Source of the DNA: Hymenolepis diminuta
Taxonomy: Eukaryota; Platyhelminthes; Cestoda; Cyclophyllidea; Hymenolepididae
Reading direction: 5' to 3'
NCBI GenBank assembly: GCA_900708905.1
Contig: CAADRB010000004.1
Location: 4,567,257-4,631,256, forward strand
DNA: 64,000 nt
In this document: positions 11,301-24,500 of the stretch, piece after piece
How the letters are laid out: every line of letters starts with the position of its first letter
Numbering within the stretch: position 1 is the first letter of the stretch
The notes under the pieces: model-generated
The model's input: the letters and a program-made list of their open reading frames with translations, nothing else
The model's database searches: none
Told to the model about the DNA's origin: nothing
Position numbers and translations under genes: made by a program

Positions 11301-12661
11301 TTAAAATTTGATAATTCGTTTTATTTGTTCATCAAGATCAATTTTAGTATTATATGTTTTCGTAAAGTAATTTAATCCTAAATGAGATGACTCCTATATG
11401 GCTAAAATCATCAAAGAATAGGAAAAAATCATTCAATTGTTAAAATTGACATTGTAAGCATTCAACATCTTAAAAGCTGTCGTTAGGGTAATATTTTCCA
11501 TTAATGCCAATCAAAGTGAAAAAATCTTCCAACAAACCAGATGACGTCTGAATTTAGGACTTTTGGTGTGCCAAAAGGTTTTTTAATAACCAATTGAATA
11601 GCCGAAATCGTTAATCTAAGTTGGATTCTTCGTTTATAAAACAGAATTAGAGAGGTGATCACAATTTCTTATATCAAAACCACTTTCAGAAACACAGTTG
11701 AGTGAAATAATTATTTTGGCTCTCTTTGGAAGCGGTTAGTATGGAATCACATAAATGAATATTTAATACTTAAACAAAAAATTATTAATTTTCCAGGTAT
11801 TCTAATGTACCAGTTTTAGCTATCTCGGCTCTAGTATGCTAAGATAGTGAAAGGTATTTAATTTCAAGTAAAGTCATATTGCCTTCGTAACCTTGGAAGA
11901 AAAATGAACAGACGTGCTAATACTGACCACTATGGAAATTAAAATTCGCTCCAATCCAGGGACGAGTCATGACCTTTGAATTTCAGAACGTGAACTGACC
12001 AATAAGTTAAATGTGCAATCCGATTCCAAAGTCAATTGAAGCATCTTAATACTTTGAACTTACTCTCAATATTTTTTCACTTCCATCCCCATTATCATTT
12101 ATTAAATTCACTCTTAATTGATTTCAATTGCTTGCCACAATTTCGCATTGTTGTCGGCAATAGTATTGATAATGTTTAGCACTTTGTATTTTATCGCTTG
12201 CTTCCAGGATAACAGTTTTTTACAAATAACCCATAAAATCATGTCAACTAACTCTCAAAATTTATCGTTTTCAGTTGACCTTTACGGATCTTGAGGATAT
12301 TAGGTACACTTAATTTATCCACTCACCGGAAAATTTTTTTAGGATTAGTTATTTTTACTTGCAGGAAAAATTTAATATTATTCCATACACAAATATTTAT
12401 ATTTATTTTAAATCGTAATAAGTCAACCTTATAAAGATATTGTTAGCATATTTTACAAGAGCATAGATTTGCCGATTGGTATTCATCAGAAAAGAGCCGT
12501 TAAATGGCTTTTTATTGATATCATTAAATGTATTTTATAAAAGGTCATTCATCAGTTTTGTGTCATAATAATCCTGTTATTTGTTACTATTACATATAGG
12601 CAAATAATATTTTTCCCAAAATAATTCTTTTATCTAAGATTCTTTATTTTCTATATTTAAG
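8360..12661. other. gene-free AT-rich stretch
   Basis: Over four kilobases without an open frame of note on either strand. Composition is uniformly AT-rich, with short A/T runs and no tandem array. I see no domain, RNA gene or terminal repeat here. Confidence 0.55.
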
Positions 12662-12812
12662 TCCCGTTTATTTGAACGAGTTTATTCACTTTACGGTTGT
12701 AAATGGCGCATAATATAAATCGACCTGTCGGTACGCAAACGTGCGTCTTGTTTTGATATTTTGGCGTCGTCGGGTAGTATTCGTAACTAGTGCAATGTCT
12801 TAGGGAATCTAA
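12662..12812 (-). repeat. dispersed repeat, copy A
   Basis: Read on the minus strand this segment matches 36065-36209 on the plus strand: both contain TAGATTCCCTAAGACATTGCA, then TAGTTAC, CCCGAC, CGCACG and TATATTATGCG in the same order, with scattered substitutions. A 79-codon open frame on the minus strand (12657-12896) covers it, but the homologous 36-kb copy does not keep that frame open in the same way, so I do not call it a gene. Confidence 0.6.
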
Positions 12813-15148
12813 GAGTCGGTTACGGTATCCTACAGAAAAGAGCAGATTATAGCAGTTACACATGAGCATTATTTGAGTCGGCACCGTGTAGTCCAACGTT
12901 AACTTTTCTAATAAGCTAAAATTTCTTTTAAAAAATTAATCTGAAGCGGGCAATTTTTTTGCGATTATGCGGTAGCTTTGGGTTTTCGGGGAGGCATTTA
13001 TATGACTATCTTCTTTAATAAAGTATTCTTTAAATCTCTCATTCAAGTTGTGTTAAAGGTATCGGCACGCCTGACGTTAGGCGACAGATGAACTAATGAT
13101 ATCACACTTTCAACGATCTTCACTTCATACTAAAGTGAAAGAAACAGACTTTTGCCAGAAGGCACTTTAATTGGTATCAAAAGTACATTGATACTGTAAT
13201 CGGATTAAGCAAAGATATACTTAATGAAGAAGAGATAAATATAAGAGTTACATAAGCATTATGGCTGTATAATGTGCAAATTTAATGTGTAAAACTATTT
13301 TTCTATTAAAAATTTGTAGCAAAATATGTCAGTGTCTTATGTAAAACATTAAGTGAGAGCTGTTCAACATTTTTCCCTTTCGCGGATTACCCTGGAGTGT
13401 CGTGTTGCAAACTGCTGACTCTGGTTTTAAAGTCCAGTGAATTAAAAGACGAATGACCTGAATCGAAGAGTTCTGTTATTGTGTCGGCCTCAGGGTTGCT
13501 AGCATGTCTCAACGTACCTCTATTGTCCTTGTAGATTTGTTTTTTAACTAAAATATCTCTAAAAATTAACCACAAAGCAGCGCAAATAGTCCCGTTTCGA
13601 GACGTCATGAGATTACATCAGACTGCCCCTTTTCTAAACAATACATATATAACCTTGAATCTCCGCAGCAGTCAAATATAATAATTAGTTAGCTTTCTAT
13701 GATATTGCAGAAGTACTTAGACTGGCAATATCTTTGCAAAAATGCGCTATATGCCATGAAAGTAAATAAAGAATCAGGAATGTTTAAGGCTGCAGAGCCA
13801 TTGGATCCAAACCTTTTCCACATCGTTTTCATATACGTGTGTAGGGAATTTTTCGTGATTGTCATTATTGTTACATAAACGAAGCGAAAAAAATCATTAC
13901 AATTTTTTAAGCATGGAGGGGAAATGAAAATGGAAATTTGTAATATATTACATCGAGAAAGGAAACAAAACCTAAGTAGAAATGGATAATGAAATAAGGG
14001 GTTCAAATATTTTATTTTATCTGAATTTTGAATTTGGTGGTTCGTTCACCTTTTTAGTAAAAGTAATCCATATTATCTCGTCCTAGTGCTCTCTTCTTCC
14101 CATTTCAATATTCAGTGTCCAGATTGCTATTTGAATTCATGCTCGTTCACGTTCAGAGCGTAATGATCCATTAATCCAACTGTGTAGTCGATTGGACCAT
14201 CTAGCCTTCAAACATAATTAAATCAGCTAAATGAAGTCAGCTACGACGGCTATCATTACAGTATTCACTAGAGTGAGTTTTTTATCAATTATCAAATGGG
14301 TCTATTCATTAGTCTTTCGATCTCAGTTTTCTGTTCGTAGAATTGGTAGATATTGAGCGACCAAATTAATTTTTTTAAATACAAACTTCAACCAAGGATT
14401 CTCTTATTGGACTTTAATTAACCAATTAACTGGTCGATTTCATCAGGATATATCGATGGATTAGTAGGAGCAGTTACCCTTGTTAATCAGAGAGGTAAAT
14501 ACTCACAGGCTCACCAGTGTGTAGGAATAGAGTGGTTGCATAAATCACGATGAGGATTCTAGAAGGTAAAAGAGAGATGAGGGACAGAGGAGGTGAAAAG
14601 GAAGCGTAAGAGCCGGTTGATGACAAATGTGTGTCTGTTCCCTCCCCCTCTTGCGTGTATAAAAGGGAGCTTTATGTAATTTCACGGAAAAGCAGTAGAA
14701 TAAACAGATGGAATGATTCCGGACATCACTGTGGGGAGAAACTGAACTCTGTCAACGCCCATTCAAGGATCACCCAACTAGCTTATCCCCCTTTATAAAA
14801 TAAATCACTTCAGGATGCACGATGTTCCCCCACGAGGTAGCAGCAGGGTTAAACACTTCAAATGCCACTGTGAGGTCGTGATCATCAGGTTTGAGAGATA
14901 AGTGATGTACATTTTGAAGAGGCACAGAGATTCATCCTTCAGACTTTTCTCAACTATTAGCAATTACTATTTTGCATAAAAAATCTGTTTTTATTGAATG
15001 TCAGCTTTATTGGGCAATGCTCAGATCATTTAGTAAACTTTTAAAATTCCCACTTAATTACCCCCAAGATGTCTAAAAACTATGTGCAAATATTTTCTTC
15101 GGACCGACCACATAATTAAGAAAATTTTATGTACATAAAAAACATGGC
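12813..15148. other. intergenic, no gene seen
   Basis: Two open frames of about 70 and 105 codons on the minus strand (13387-13608, 13689-14006) show no family resemblance. A pyrimidine/purine-rich patch at 14560-14660 contains a TATAAAA at 14658-14664, but no coding sequence follows it. Confidence 0.5.
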
Positions 15149-15463
15149 GCTATAGCCAGGAGATGTCTATCGTAACCTGACGATTAGAAATGATTAACTG
15201 GTGATAAGATCTTCACTACAGTGTCCACAGGCGGTCTCGCTGTGTTTGGGTGTTTGCACATAGATACCTAAACGGGTGTCGATCATCACCCCGAGACACC
15301 GACGTCGAGACATGACTGACGTCTAGCGACGAAATGTTTTGTATATAAACCTAGTTTACTTATTGATTAATTGGGTATGGCTTGCCTGCCACTTCCGAAC
15401 TGATCTGGCGACAAGAGTAGCTTGACTTATTCCATTTATTCAATCAATGTGGCCCCGATAGAC
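15149..15463 (+). repeat. 315-bp inverted repeat, left arm
   Basis: This arm matches the reverse complement of 16666-16980 at every position except one that I found (G versus A near the outer end). It begins GCTATAGCCA and ends CCCCGATAGAC. Inside it are a TATA-like TGTATATAAACC at about 15340-15351 and TGGCGACAAGAGTAG at 15407-15421, which has the look of a retroelement primer-binding site (TGGNGAC). A third, diverged copy at 35721-36046 has the right-arm orientation. It may be an LTR-plus-leader unit of a short non-coding retroelement (TRIM type) or a long terminal inverted repeat of a DNA element; no target-site duplication is clear. Confidence 0.85.
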
Positions 15464-16665
15464 TTAATGTTATTACAAAGTTTATTTAAACAGTCTGTTA
15501 AATTTGACTTCTAAAATATGGTAATGAGGGTACGATACATTATATAGTTGGAACCAAAGATGCACATAGTGATTGGAAAGGAACTCCTTAAAATATTTTC
15601 GAAACGTGCTATGCGCTATGAAGTTTCAAAACAAGTTATTCAGATGCAAAAATCATAAGGGATCATAGATGCTCAAATTTAAGCGAAGATCGTTAAGAAC
15701 TCTCATACAAAACTCATAGCCACTGATTCTATAATGGAGTTAAGAAACGGTAGCGGACACTTAAACAATAATCGAATTAAAAGTATTTAATGTGGGTTTT
15801 GGTGAGGTTCCACTTCTATAAAACGCTTTATTAATGAAAATGTAACTGAATTTTAGGTGATATATAATTCTCTCGGGTTATTTTGGTCACTCTTATTCAA
15901 AATTATAGGAATTAGGGCCATAAAACGGATAGTCACCGGATACTAGGAAAACAAACTTTTCTTATACCAAGACAAGTCCCCATTCAGGAAGAATAATCTT
16001 TCCCAAATTAGAACTCCAGGTGGTTAATGGAATCTGAAAGCGTATTTAAAAAATTAACGAAGCTTAACGCAATCAGACCAGCTTAATAGAAAATATCGGA
16101 ATACTGGAATGCATTACGCATTGACTGCGCTCGGTTGACAAGCTACTGTAATAAAAATTTCACAGAAACTTTACACTCAAGGGACAAGGGAGACATACTG
16201 ATTACCGTGAGGTTTAAAAGTACCTTTCAGAGGCGCACGGGAGTTAAATCTGTCAAATTCTGTATCTTTTGCCGTATTTATTGTTTTTTTGAATAAGAAA
16301 AATATTTTGTATTTCGTACTATCTTCCTCTTTCTTGAGTCAACTGTTACCTACCAATATCGAGTACGCACATAGATCATGCAGGATAAAATAAATTTTTT
16401 AATATTACAAGGATGTTGACACGGCTAAATGAAACGTGAATGTAGCCGGAACAAACCTTCGCTTTAGAACATTAGTTGCTGTAACTCACATACGGATATC
16501 TTAATAGCCGAGCTTTAACTGAACAGATTTCTCCCATAGTCCCAAGCTGTAAATTTCCTATGGACAAAGTGTGCTTTGAAAAGACTATTGCGATTTGGAC
16601 AAAGAACTCCAAATTTCGCAGTCCATTTCGCAATACTCAGTAAAGGTAATTGGAATAACGTTGTG
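15464..16665. other. 1.2-kb core between the inverted repeats
   Basis: No open reading frame of 60 codons or more is present on either strand, so no transposase or other protein is encoded. The sequence is AT-rich, and I found no further internal symmetry beyond the arms. Confidence 0.6.
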
Positions 16666-16980
16666 GTCTATCGGGGCCACATTGATTGAATAAATGGAAT
16701 AAGTCAAGCTACTCTTGTCGCCAGATCAGTTCGGAAGTGGCAGGCAAGCCATACCCAATTAATCAATAAGTAAACTAGGTTTATATACAAAACATTTCGT
16801 CGCTAGACGTCAGTCATGTCTCGACGTCGGTGTCTCGGGGTGATGATCGACACCCGTTTAGGTATCTATGTGCAAACACCCAAACACAGCGAGACCGCCT
16901 GTGGACACTGTAGTGAAGATCTTATCACCAGTTAATCATTTCTAATCGTCAGGTTACGATAGACATCTCTTGGCTATAGC
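16666..16980 (-). repeat. 315-bp inverted repeat, right arm
   Basis: Reverse complement of 15149-15463 with a single difference noticed. Its TATA-like box and TGGCGAC word point leftward, so the two arms face each other. The outer end is GGCTATAGC followed by AGTAATATTG, with no obvious direct repeat of the left flank. A transcript across the pair could fold into a long near-perfect stem. Confidence 0.85.
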
Positions 16981-17642
16981 AGTAATATTGAGAGCATGAC
17001 GCCCCATGCCAAAAGTGCATCATTGATACACAATTTTAATTAAATGGATTTAAGGCAAATAATATCTTCATGTAATTCTTTGATATGCTGATAAATAAAT
17101 CGACAAGCTTAATGAAAAAATGATTTGCTTTACATTTACTGGATGAAAATTTCTTGTCTATTTCATTACTGTGAAAAAGAACAAAGCCAACATCTTAAAC
17201 ACCAGTATGGGACTAATCAAAAAACAAAACAAGAAAATGTCACTGGAAATCATTAAAATTTCCTTAATTGAATCGAAGCGATTGCAAATTTTGTGATATT
17301 TTTGTTAATATATGTAACAAGTTTGATTCCTATCTTTTGAAAGACTAACAAAATAAATGTGATAAATCGAAATAAATACACGGAGTATTCGTACACGTGC
17401 ATTATCATTTCATTTATTTCTTCTAATACGTGTTATACGTATATACATATATATTTCAAGTATAAATATTATAAATAAATGCATATTCATCTGAAAGCAT
17501 TTAGTTTAGGATTAAAATTATTCCGATGTGCAATATAATTCATACTGAATTTATATCACTTGCTTTTTGTTTATTGACACTAACCAGATTAATATTGTGA
17601 TAGCGCTCGAAAAAACTTTTGGGTCGCATTCAAAGATCTCTA
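16981..17642. other. upstream region of the MAP1-like gene
   Basis: AT-rich, with a run of alternating TATA/ATAT at 17432-17452. A pyrimidine-rich acceptor-like site ending in CAG occurs at about 17582-17587, shortly before the chosen ATG. It could receive an upstream untranslated exon or a spliced leader, but the sequence alone does not show which. Confidence 0.4.
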
Positions 17643-18507
17643 ATGTCGGAGCTCAGCATTGTCATTGTAATTGGCGGGACTTCGGAGAATCAAGATTTAA
17701 AAAATCTCCTCTGCCACATCAAAGATGGTATTTCATTTTTTTCTTTAAAGATTGTTATTTTTCTGTTACTTCTGATCGTATTTTCATGCATTAACTGAAA
17801 TTGACGAAATGGTCTTAAACAGTTTAGTTTTTTCCTCTATAGGCATAGCGAGTATGGCACATTTTGATTCACTCAACGTCAACAAATATCTGAGTTCCAT
17901 TGAGGGCCCAGAACCGCTCTCTGATCATGGTACGCTTACAGCTCCTCTATACTTCGGACATTTTTATACAACTACTTAAACTTATTTGTTTTCTAGGCGT
18001 TAAATTTTCGTCTCCTGAGGTTAATATTGTGGTACTTCCGAATGCAACCATTGAGCACGTCTTAAACGAAGTGGCGAATGCGTTCAGATCCCTACCGAAA
18101 GGGGTTCTTCTTGTCTACTCGGGCGCTATTTGTCAATCAAGTGCAAGTTGGATTCTTTCAGATGGTGTGCTCAAGCCCGACTATATTGCTGGTAGAATTT
18201 CTGCTGCTTCTCTTAAGTTGCAACAAACTCTGGTAGGTTTTTTGAGCATGTAAATCGATGGATATCCTTTTCTAGGCCGATACAACGTTGGAATGGATGT
18301 CCTCAATGAGTTTTCATGTAGCGTGTACTAGTGTTCCCTATGGAGGTGATTGGCGTCGGGTCCTTTCTTCTCGTCTTCCCTCAAGTATTGCTGGCCATCC
18401 ACTGTGCCCCACAGTGAATCGGTTGCACACCCCGGTTAAGAAGCCTGTTCCTGGTTCTGTGGCTTCAGCTAAACCCGAACTTGCCCCTCTACCGGCGGAT
18501 ATTTCTG
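17643..18507 (+). CDS. MAP1-like gene, exons 1-4 (N-terminal heavy-chain part)
   Basis: Residues 1 to about 213. Introns are 115, 67, 43 and (after exon 4) 1028 bp. Exon 1 ends in phase 1, exon 2 in phase 1, exon 3 in phase 0, exon 4 in phase 1. Exon 2 and the start of exon 3 give GIASMAHFDS and HGVKFSSPEV, corresponding to the GIRSWD and ARFSPEV pieces of animal MAP1 proteins. Exon 3 continues with LPKGVLLVYSGAICQSSASW, the counterpart of the K-LLVL-G-C motif. Exon 4 holds PYGGDWRRV and then a less conserved Pro/Ser-rich stretch. Confidence 0.88.
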
Positions 18508-21500
18508 GTAATTTTGTTCTAATTTATTTAGTTAAATATTTATCTCTTCTGTGTAGAACTAAATTCTAGTGTGCATCTAGTGTTCTTGTGTTGATCATAG
18601 AGATGAGTATGCAGATGTCTTACGTCAAGTTTAAACAATGAAGTCGATTTGCTACCCTCCGGTATATCTAGGCCGCTCGGTAAATTGCCCGCAAACAGCT
18701 GCAATTTGTGTTCATCCAACGATTACCGCTCATTAACTTACTGTTATGACTTCAACGCTTTTATTTATATGACGAATGTGACGCCAATAGATACAATTAT
18801 GAAGATGATAGAAGTCTTATCAATGTATGATTCGATTCTTAATGGTAATGTCCGACGCTCTTTTGATAGTAAGCATTTAATTACTTATTTTTTAGTATTT
18901 GCTCAATTTCAAATAATCAGGTTGTATCATTTTAACTATACATCTTCGCTCCCAAGTGCTGTTTGGTTAATACTCATTTGTGTAAAGATGTAATCAACGG
19001 AAAAAAAACGTGATAGATCTATGTGGGAGGACATTGTACCCCCTTTGTGAGAAAAAAATCATTCCTCTTATCGGGACTGATCAGCTGAAGGGGACCTCCA
19101 AAATAACTGCATCTCAAGAGGATTTTCATTTGTTTATAATTACCTTTAGTCGGAAATCGGATCCTATGATGTATTTTAAGTATTCAAGATAATATTTCTT
19201 ATTTGTTAAACCTCATATGTGAGTTTATTAATCATAAATTTGCTAAAGTATTTACACTAGCTCTCGTTTAGAAATTACCGAAAATTAATTTCTAACACTA
19301 ACGACTTTCTCATCGATACTGCTCCAGTTTGTTTAAGGTGATGTGATTGTTATTTAACAGTCTAGTAAATAGTCAACCAATCAAGTGATATGAATCTGAA
19401 CTTCATCAAATAAGTAGCATCCGTATGCAGGTCAATATTAAAGTTATTTAAAAATGGTAAAGCGTTTCGTATCATCCGTAAAACATGAAATATTTATTAA
19501 GTTCAAAATTCTGACCATATCTACTTTGATCTCAGGTGTCGACGCCTTTTGTCAGCGCCTTCAATCGGTGATTGAGTTGCCAAAGGCACCACAGCCTACC
19601 TGTCAACCAGTGTCAAAGGCTAATGACTGCTCCATTCGCATTCGACGTCCTTGTCTCTACATTTTCCCCGAGGGATCTGGTCAATCGTCCATTTTCGCTG
19701 TGCCTGGTTTTTCTTTCATGGTTAACGCTGGTGCTACAAGAGATCCGAAATGCTGGAAAATGGCCCAACATTTTGAAAAGTAAGTTGCAGCTTTCCAAAT
19801 AATCCCTGTTGTAATAATAATTTCGAAAGACGTCTAGGGGTAAATTCATAGGTTTGAAACTGAACTGCTATTGTTCTATCATTAGTTAACTCTCGTATTG
19901 TTCTTTCGGTTTTCGGATTCTTCATCTAATTTTTCGTTCGCCTTGTTAGTTTTCTTCTTTTCGTTTTATTACAAAAGGTAGTCGTTATATGTGCTTGGGA
20001 TTTTAATTTTAGAAATAAAAGACTGTCAGATAATCTATTTTAAGTATTTTCTGTCCCGTTTTTCTTTTGTGAGATTTTCAGAGTTCATATCACCTCCGGG
20101 AAGCTAAGTGGTTTTTCTGCCTGTTTGAGCACGATGAATAATTAAATTTAAATTACAATTTTTACAGTAATTTGTTTTGGTCTACCTTATTATCTAATAA
20201 GGTCCTCCTCTCTTCTATTATATACAAGTCTTTAATCTTGATTCGACCGTTCAAGAATCAAGTCTTGATTGATTATAAGTATTATGCTAAACTTTTCTCA
20301 ATTTGAAGAGGTTTTCAACATTTTTCTAGTTCTTATCCTATTTCTGATATCAGAGAATTGGTGAATGTTTTACTGCAGCGAATTCTTGTTCAGTCTTGGC
20401 CACGGGGTTTCCCACAGGTATTCTTTCAGTAAATACTTAACGCATCATGACTCTTAGACAACGTAGACTTGAAGTTCGGAGAGACAGTTCAATAACTGCC
20501 AATTGTGACGTAAAATAGCGGTTATCATTGTTTATCTCGTAGTAAATACAAAAAAATATTCACTTCAACTTATAATCTGCATTAGGCGTTCAACTGGTAA
20601 ATGTCTATGGCGGATAAAATTGCCTTTAATCCGACTTTTTGCGCCTTCTAAAACATTATTCACTTAGACTTTAGTGCCTGATGTTGCCTCTTATCACTTT
20701 ACAATGAATGCAATCAATATTTGGGCTGTTCAAAGGTCAAACAACACTATTTTGGGGAACTTTATTATTATCACTGACCTCATATTTTGAGAAATTTTCA
20801 CAGTATTTCAAAGAATCACTGTAACAATTGTTAAGTCATTTGACATTTACAATTTAAGAAGATGACTTGCGTTTACTCACTGGCAAAAATTTCCATATTT
20901 ACATCAGGGGTTCTTGTGTTTTCCTTTTGTAGGCCTTTTTCAGTTTGAGATTTGATGCCCTGGACTTGACAATGGGTCTCGAAAGCTTTCCCTAATTATT
21001 CAAAGAGTAAATAGTCATTATTTTACACCTCAAGATCAGGAACTACATGAATAGCATTGAATTAGAATGCGGAACTTGTGATCCACAGGTCTCTTTCGAC
21101 TTTCATTAAGTTTTGCTGTTGTCAATATGCGGATCAAACTCAAATGTTACACTTTTGTTATTGTATTCGGAAAAGGAATTTTGCTATTTCTGATAAATCC
21201 GGATTTTAAAATTATTTTAAACAAGTCATTTTTATTTCTTATCTACAGGGCTTCGTTTTTTGTCTCGGGTCACCTGTTGTTCCTGCAAAATTCCACTTTT
21301 AAGCATTGATTGTGGAGAGTGTACCATGTAGCTGCCTTTAATCAAGCTCGATGGTCAGTCTCAGAGGTGATTATGCTAAATCGCTTTTTATCAAATAAGT
21401 TAAATTTCTTCCATATTGACATAGTTTCTGCTTCATCTCACCTGCGTCACCAAGTGTAATGATATACAAACCGACATTCTGCCCGAAAGAATGGAAAACA

Positions 21501-24500
21501 CTAGTTTTAGTCGTTATAGCAGGAACTTCGGTTCAAATCGAACAAGGTACAGTATAAAGTTCACATAAACAATTTGAGAGTTAGTCAATAATAATGGGAA
21601 GAAAACACTAAATTAAATGTTAATTTCGTCAAGAAAAAATATGTAATAATTTTCATACTTTAATTTTCCCCTTCACAGTTTTATAATGGAACAGAAATAA
21701 ACGCATGAAAAATATCCGTGGTCGTATGGAGTCATTATTTATTAACGATTTTTCTAAGTTTTACACTGATTCATCACCATATCTGCATATATTTTGACTT
21801 GTGTAAATCAGCTTAACACGAATTACCTCTTCCTTTTCTAACCCACTAGCTTTGATAAAGACGCCTCCTATTCAAATAATAATCTCTTGTCTGTCGCATT
21901 TGCGTATACCGGTTTCATCTATCCTACAATGTTTTTTCCTGAGCTATAGCCTTCGCCAAGTCTGTAAAACAGAAACGTAATATTAAGAGAGAAGTTTACT
22001 TTTCCGTTGTTATTGAAATAGAAGTTAAGAAGTTGGTAACTCTTGGTATTTGTCCCAGTAGTTAACTTATTTTTCAGAAACGTGCTTAATTGACTAAATG
22101 CAAGCCATCATAGTACAGTTCTGAAATAAAAAATGGGCTTTTAATGTAATAATTATGAATATTTTAATTTTTTTGTCTTTTAGCATTGACGCTATTCTGC
22201 ACACCCATTGGGGAGTCGAGAATTGCCTCGGCCTGACCTCTCTTCTACCGGCTCTCATGGCCTCTAATTTGGAAGCATCAACTCAGCCTAAGACGACGTT
22301 AGTTCTGACTGCACCGCCAGCTCATGCCATAACTCACCCGCTAACATCAGAAGCATCCGCTTCTTCAGACCCCCTCGTGATGAATGTCGCCGCTGTCGCA
22401 AACGAACTGGCTCAGGCTGTGAGGCCTTTCATTGCTGACGACAAACTCACTGTTCAAGAAGTGACACGAGGTGGAAAGTTGACGGCTATGCCTAAACCGA
22501 TCTGCCTTTACTACAAAGTAAGTCAACGGTGCATTTACATTGAAATTTGGAAAGGTAAATGGGATAACAGAGTATTTAGAATACGAACCTGAATACTGGA
22601 TCTTCTTTGCTATTCTGCTTATTTTGCAAAGTTAGAAGGAAACAGCGAGGGTTTGGGACTCAATTTAAAGGTGAAAATGCAGATCTCCACGCCGTCAAAG
22701 TTGTTTGAAGATTATTTTAGAACTACAATAATTACAGCATAATGAGCTTGACATCAATGCAATTATAGCTTTTGTTAAAATGAGAAATTGAGATCTTCGC
22801 AAATGAGAAGTTCGCCCATATAATGTTTAGATCTGGAAACATGATATGTGACAATAAGTGAGAATGGCGAATTAGAACACAAGGATACTAGATAACCGCT
22901 AAAAGCAACTATTTGACTAGTATCTGATACCAAAAGAGGCGGTGCTGTCGAGCTTTATTTATTATTCGTGTATTTCACAATTTATGTTATCCTCCTTGCT
23001 GGCACTTCTTAAACTCCGCAAGTTGATTCTATTTGAAAGCTTCCATTGTTTATTAGAATATTATTCACCAATATTTACCGAGAAACTAAAAATGAAGGCT
23101 TCAACTGCTGAGACTCAAGGAAGCAAACAAAAATAAGACTGATTTAAAGTACATCAATTTCATGGTACTAATGCTAATGGCTAGGCTGTGCTTGAACTAC
23201 AAATTAACAGCCACGAATTGCGTGATTTGTTATCCGCTTTGATAGTTGATACCTACATATACGTGTATAACCAATTCATTATCATTAGTATTTGTGGATC
23301 GGCTTTTAAATTCCACGTGGTCTTTTGTGTAGGTAGGATGCGGGAGCCTCGACTTCTATCCACTAACTCCTTCCGAAGAAGATCAAGCGGAGGTGAAGAA
23401 GCTGGCAGCTCTTTGGGCCAAAGCCGCTCCTAATGTGGTTTCAGCTCTTGCAGAAGCACCAAGAGGAACTTCAACCATTAAACATGCCGCTTTACCTCTT
23501 GTAAGTTAATGCATCATGTTCTTCTTTCCCACTTTTTTCTTACTTTCTCAAAATGTGCAGAGTTCTGATGTCTGCATAATATTCTATAATATTAGTAGTC
23601 CTGCTTAAAGGAGGTTTATTTTTGAATATTGTCCTTTACTTAACTTAAAATAGAACTATGTCGACATTTTCTGGTCGGTTTTCGTTTAGTCATAAGCTTT
23701 TTTCACTATTGATTCTGATTTGCTCCTCTTCAAGCATCTCAACAGAGGTAGAATAGTCTTCATTTTGATCCACTAAGGATTGAAGATGTTCTTACCACTT
23801 GCTTTCTTCAAGACAACCTGGTACGATCCAATTTTAATTATCAGAACTCATCACAAATTTGATTGGAAGATATTTTTTCTAATGTTTTAAGGGAGTTAAA
23901 TTTTCCTAGCAAAGATGCAAGTATAAAATTTGAAAGATTCTTTTCTGAAAATAATTTTGGTAATAAACAGCCCTACTTTGTAGTACTGTTAATACGTCTT
24001 TGCTTACACGTGCATTTATTTTAGTTATGTTAGGAAAGAGTTAGATTTCTTTAGTTTAAAAGTGCACTTAATTTTGCTCAGTTAATAATTGGGAAGGGCC
24101 TTTTATTCGTTCATCGTTTATTCCATAGCTCTTTTCATTTTTGTGGCTTAAGGCTATCAGTTGTCCCAGATCCTGAAATCCCTCGTTGAAGGAAAATCTT
24201 TTCAACGCTAATCTTAGACAAGAGAGTAGCGGCTTTGTATCTCTGATGGGAAATTCATTTACTTAACCAGTTCGGTTGGTCATTGTCGTACACTGACTGA
24301 TGTTCTAGCAGGAAGCCTTGTGCATTTTATTATTTAAGAAAATTGTGTTAGCGATTAGCAGTGAAAATACTCACAACGTCTTCTGTGCTATCTTAAAATC
24401 AGCTTGAATCAGTGCGCTTTATGTTACAACAAGGTAATTTGAACTAATTTCATTCCCTTTCTGTGCAAATATCATCATTTTATCGGTAAGCAAAACAGAT

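Noticed and set aside
12657..12896. 79-codon minus-strand open frame as a gene
   Set aside because: It lies over a dispersed repeat whose second copy at 36 kb does not conserve the frame; the peptide resembles nothing.
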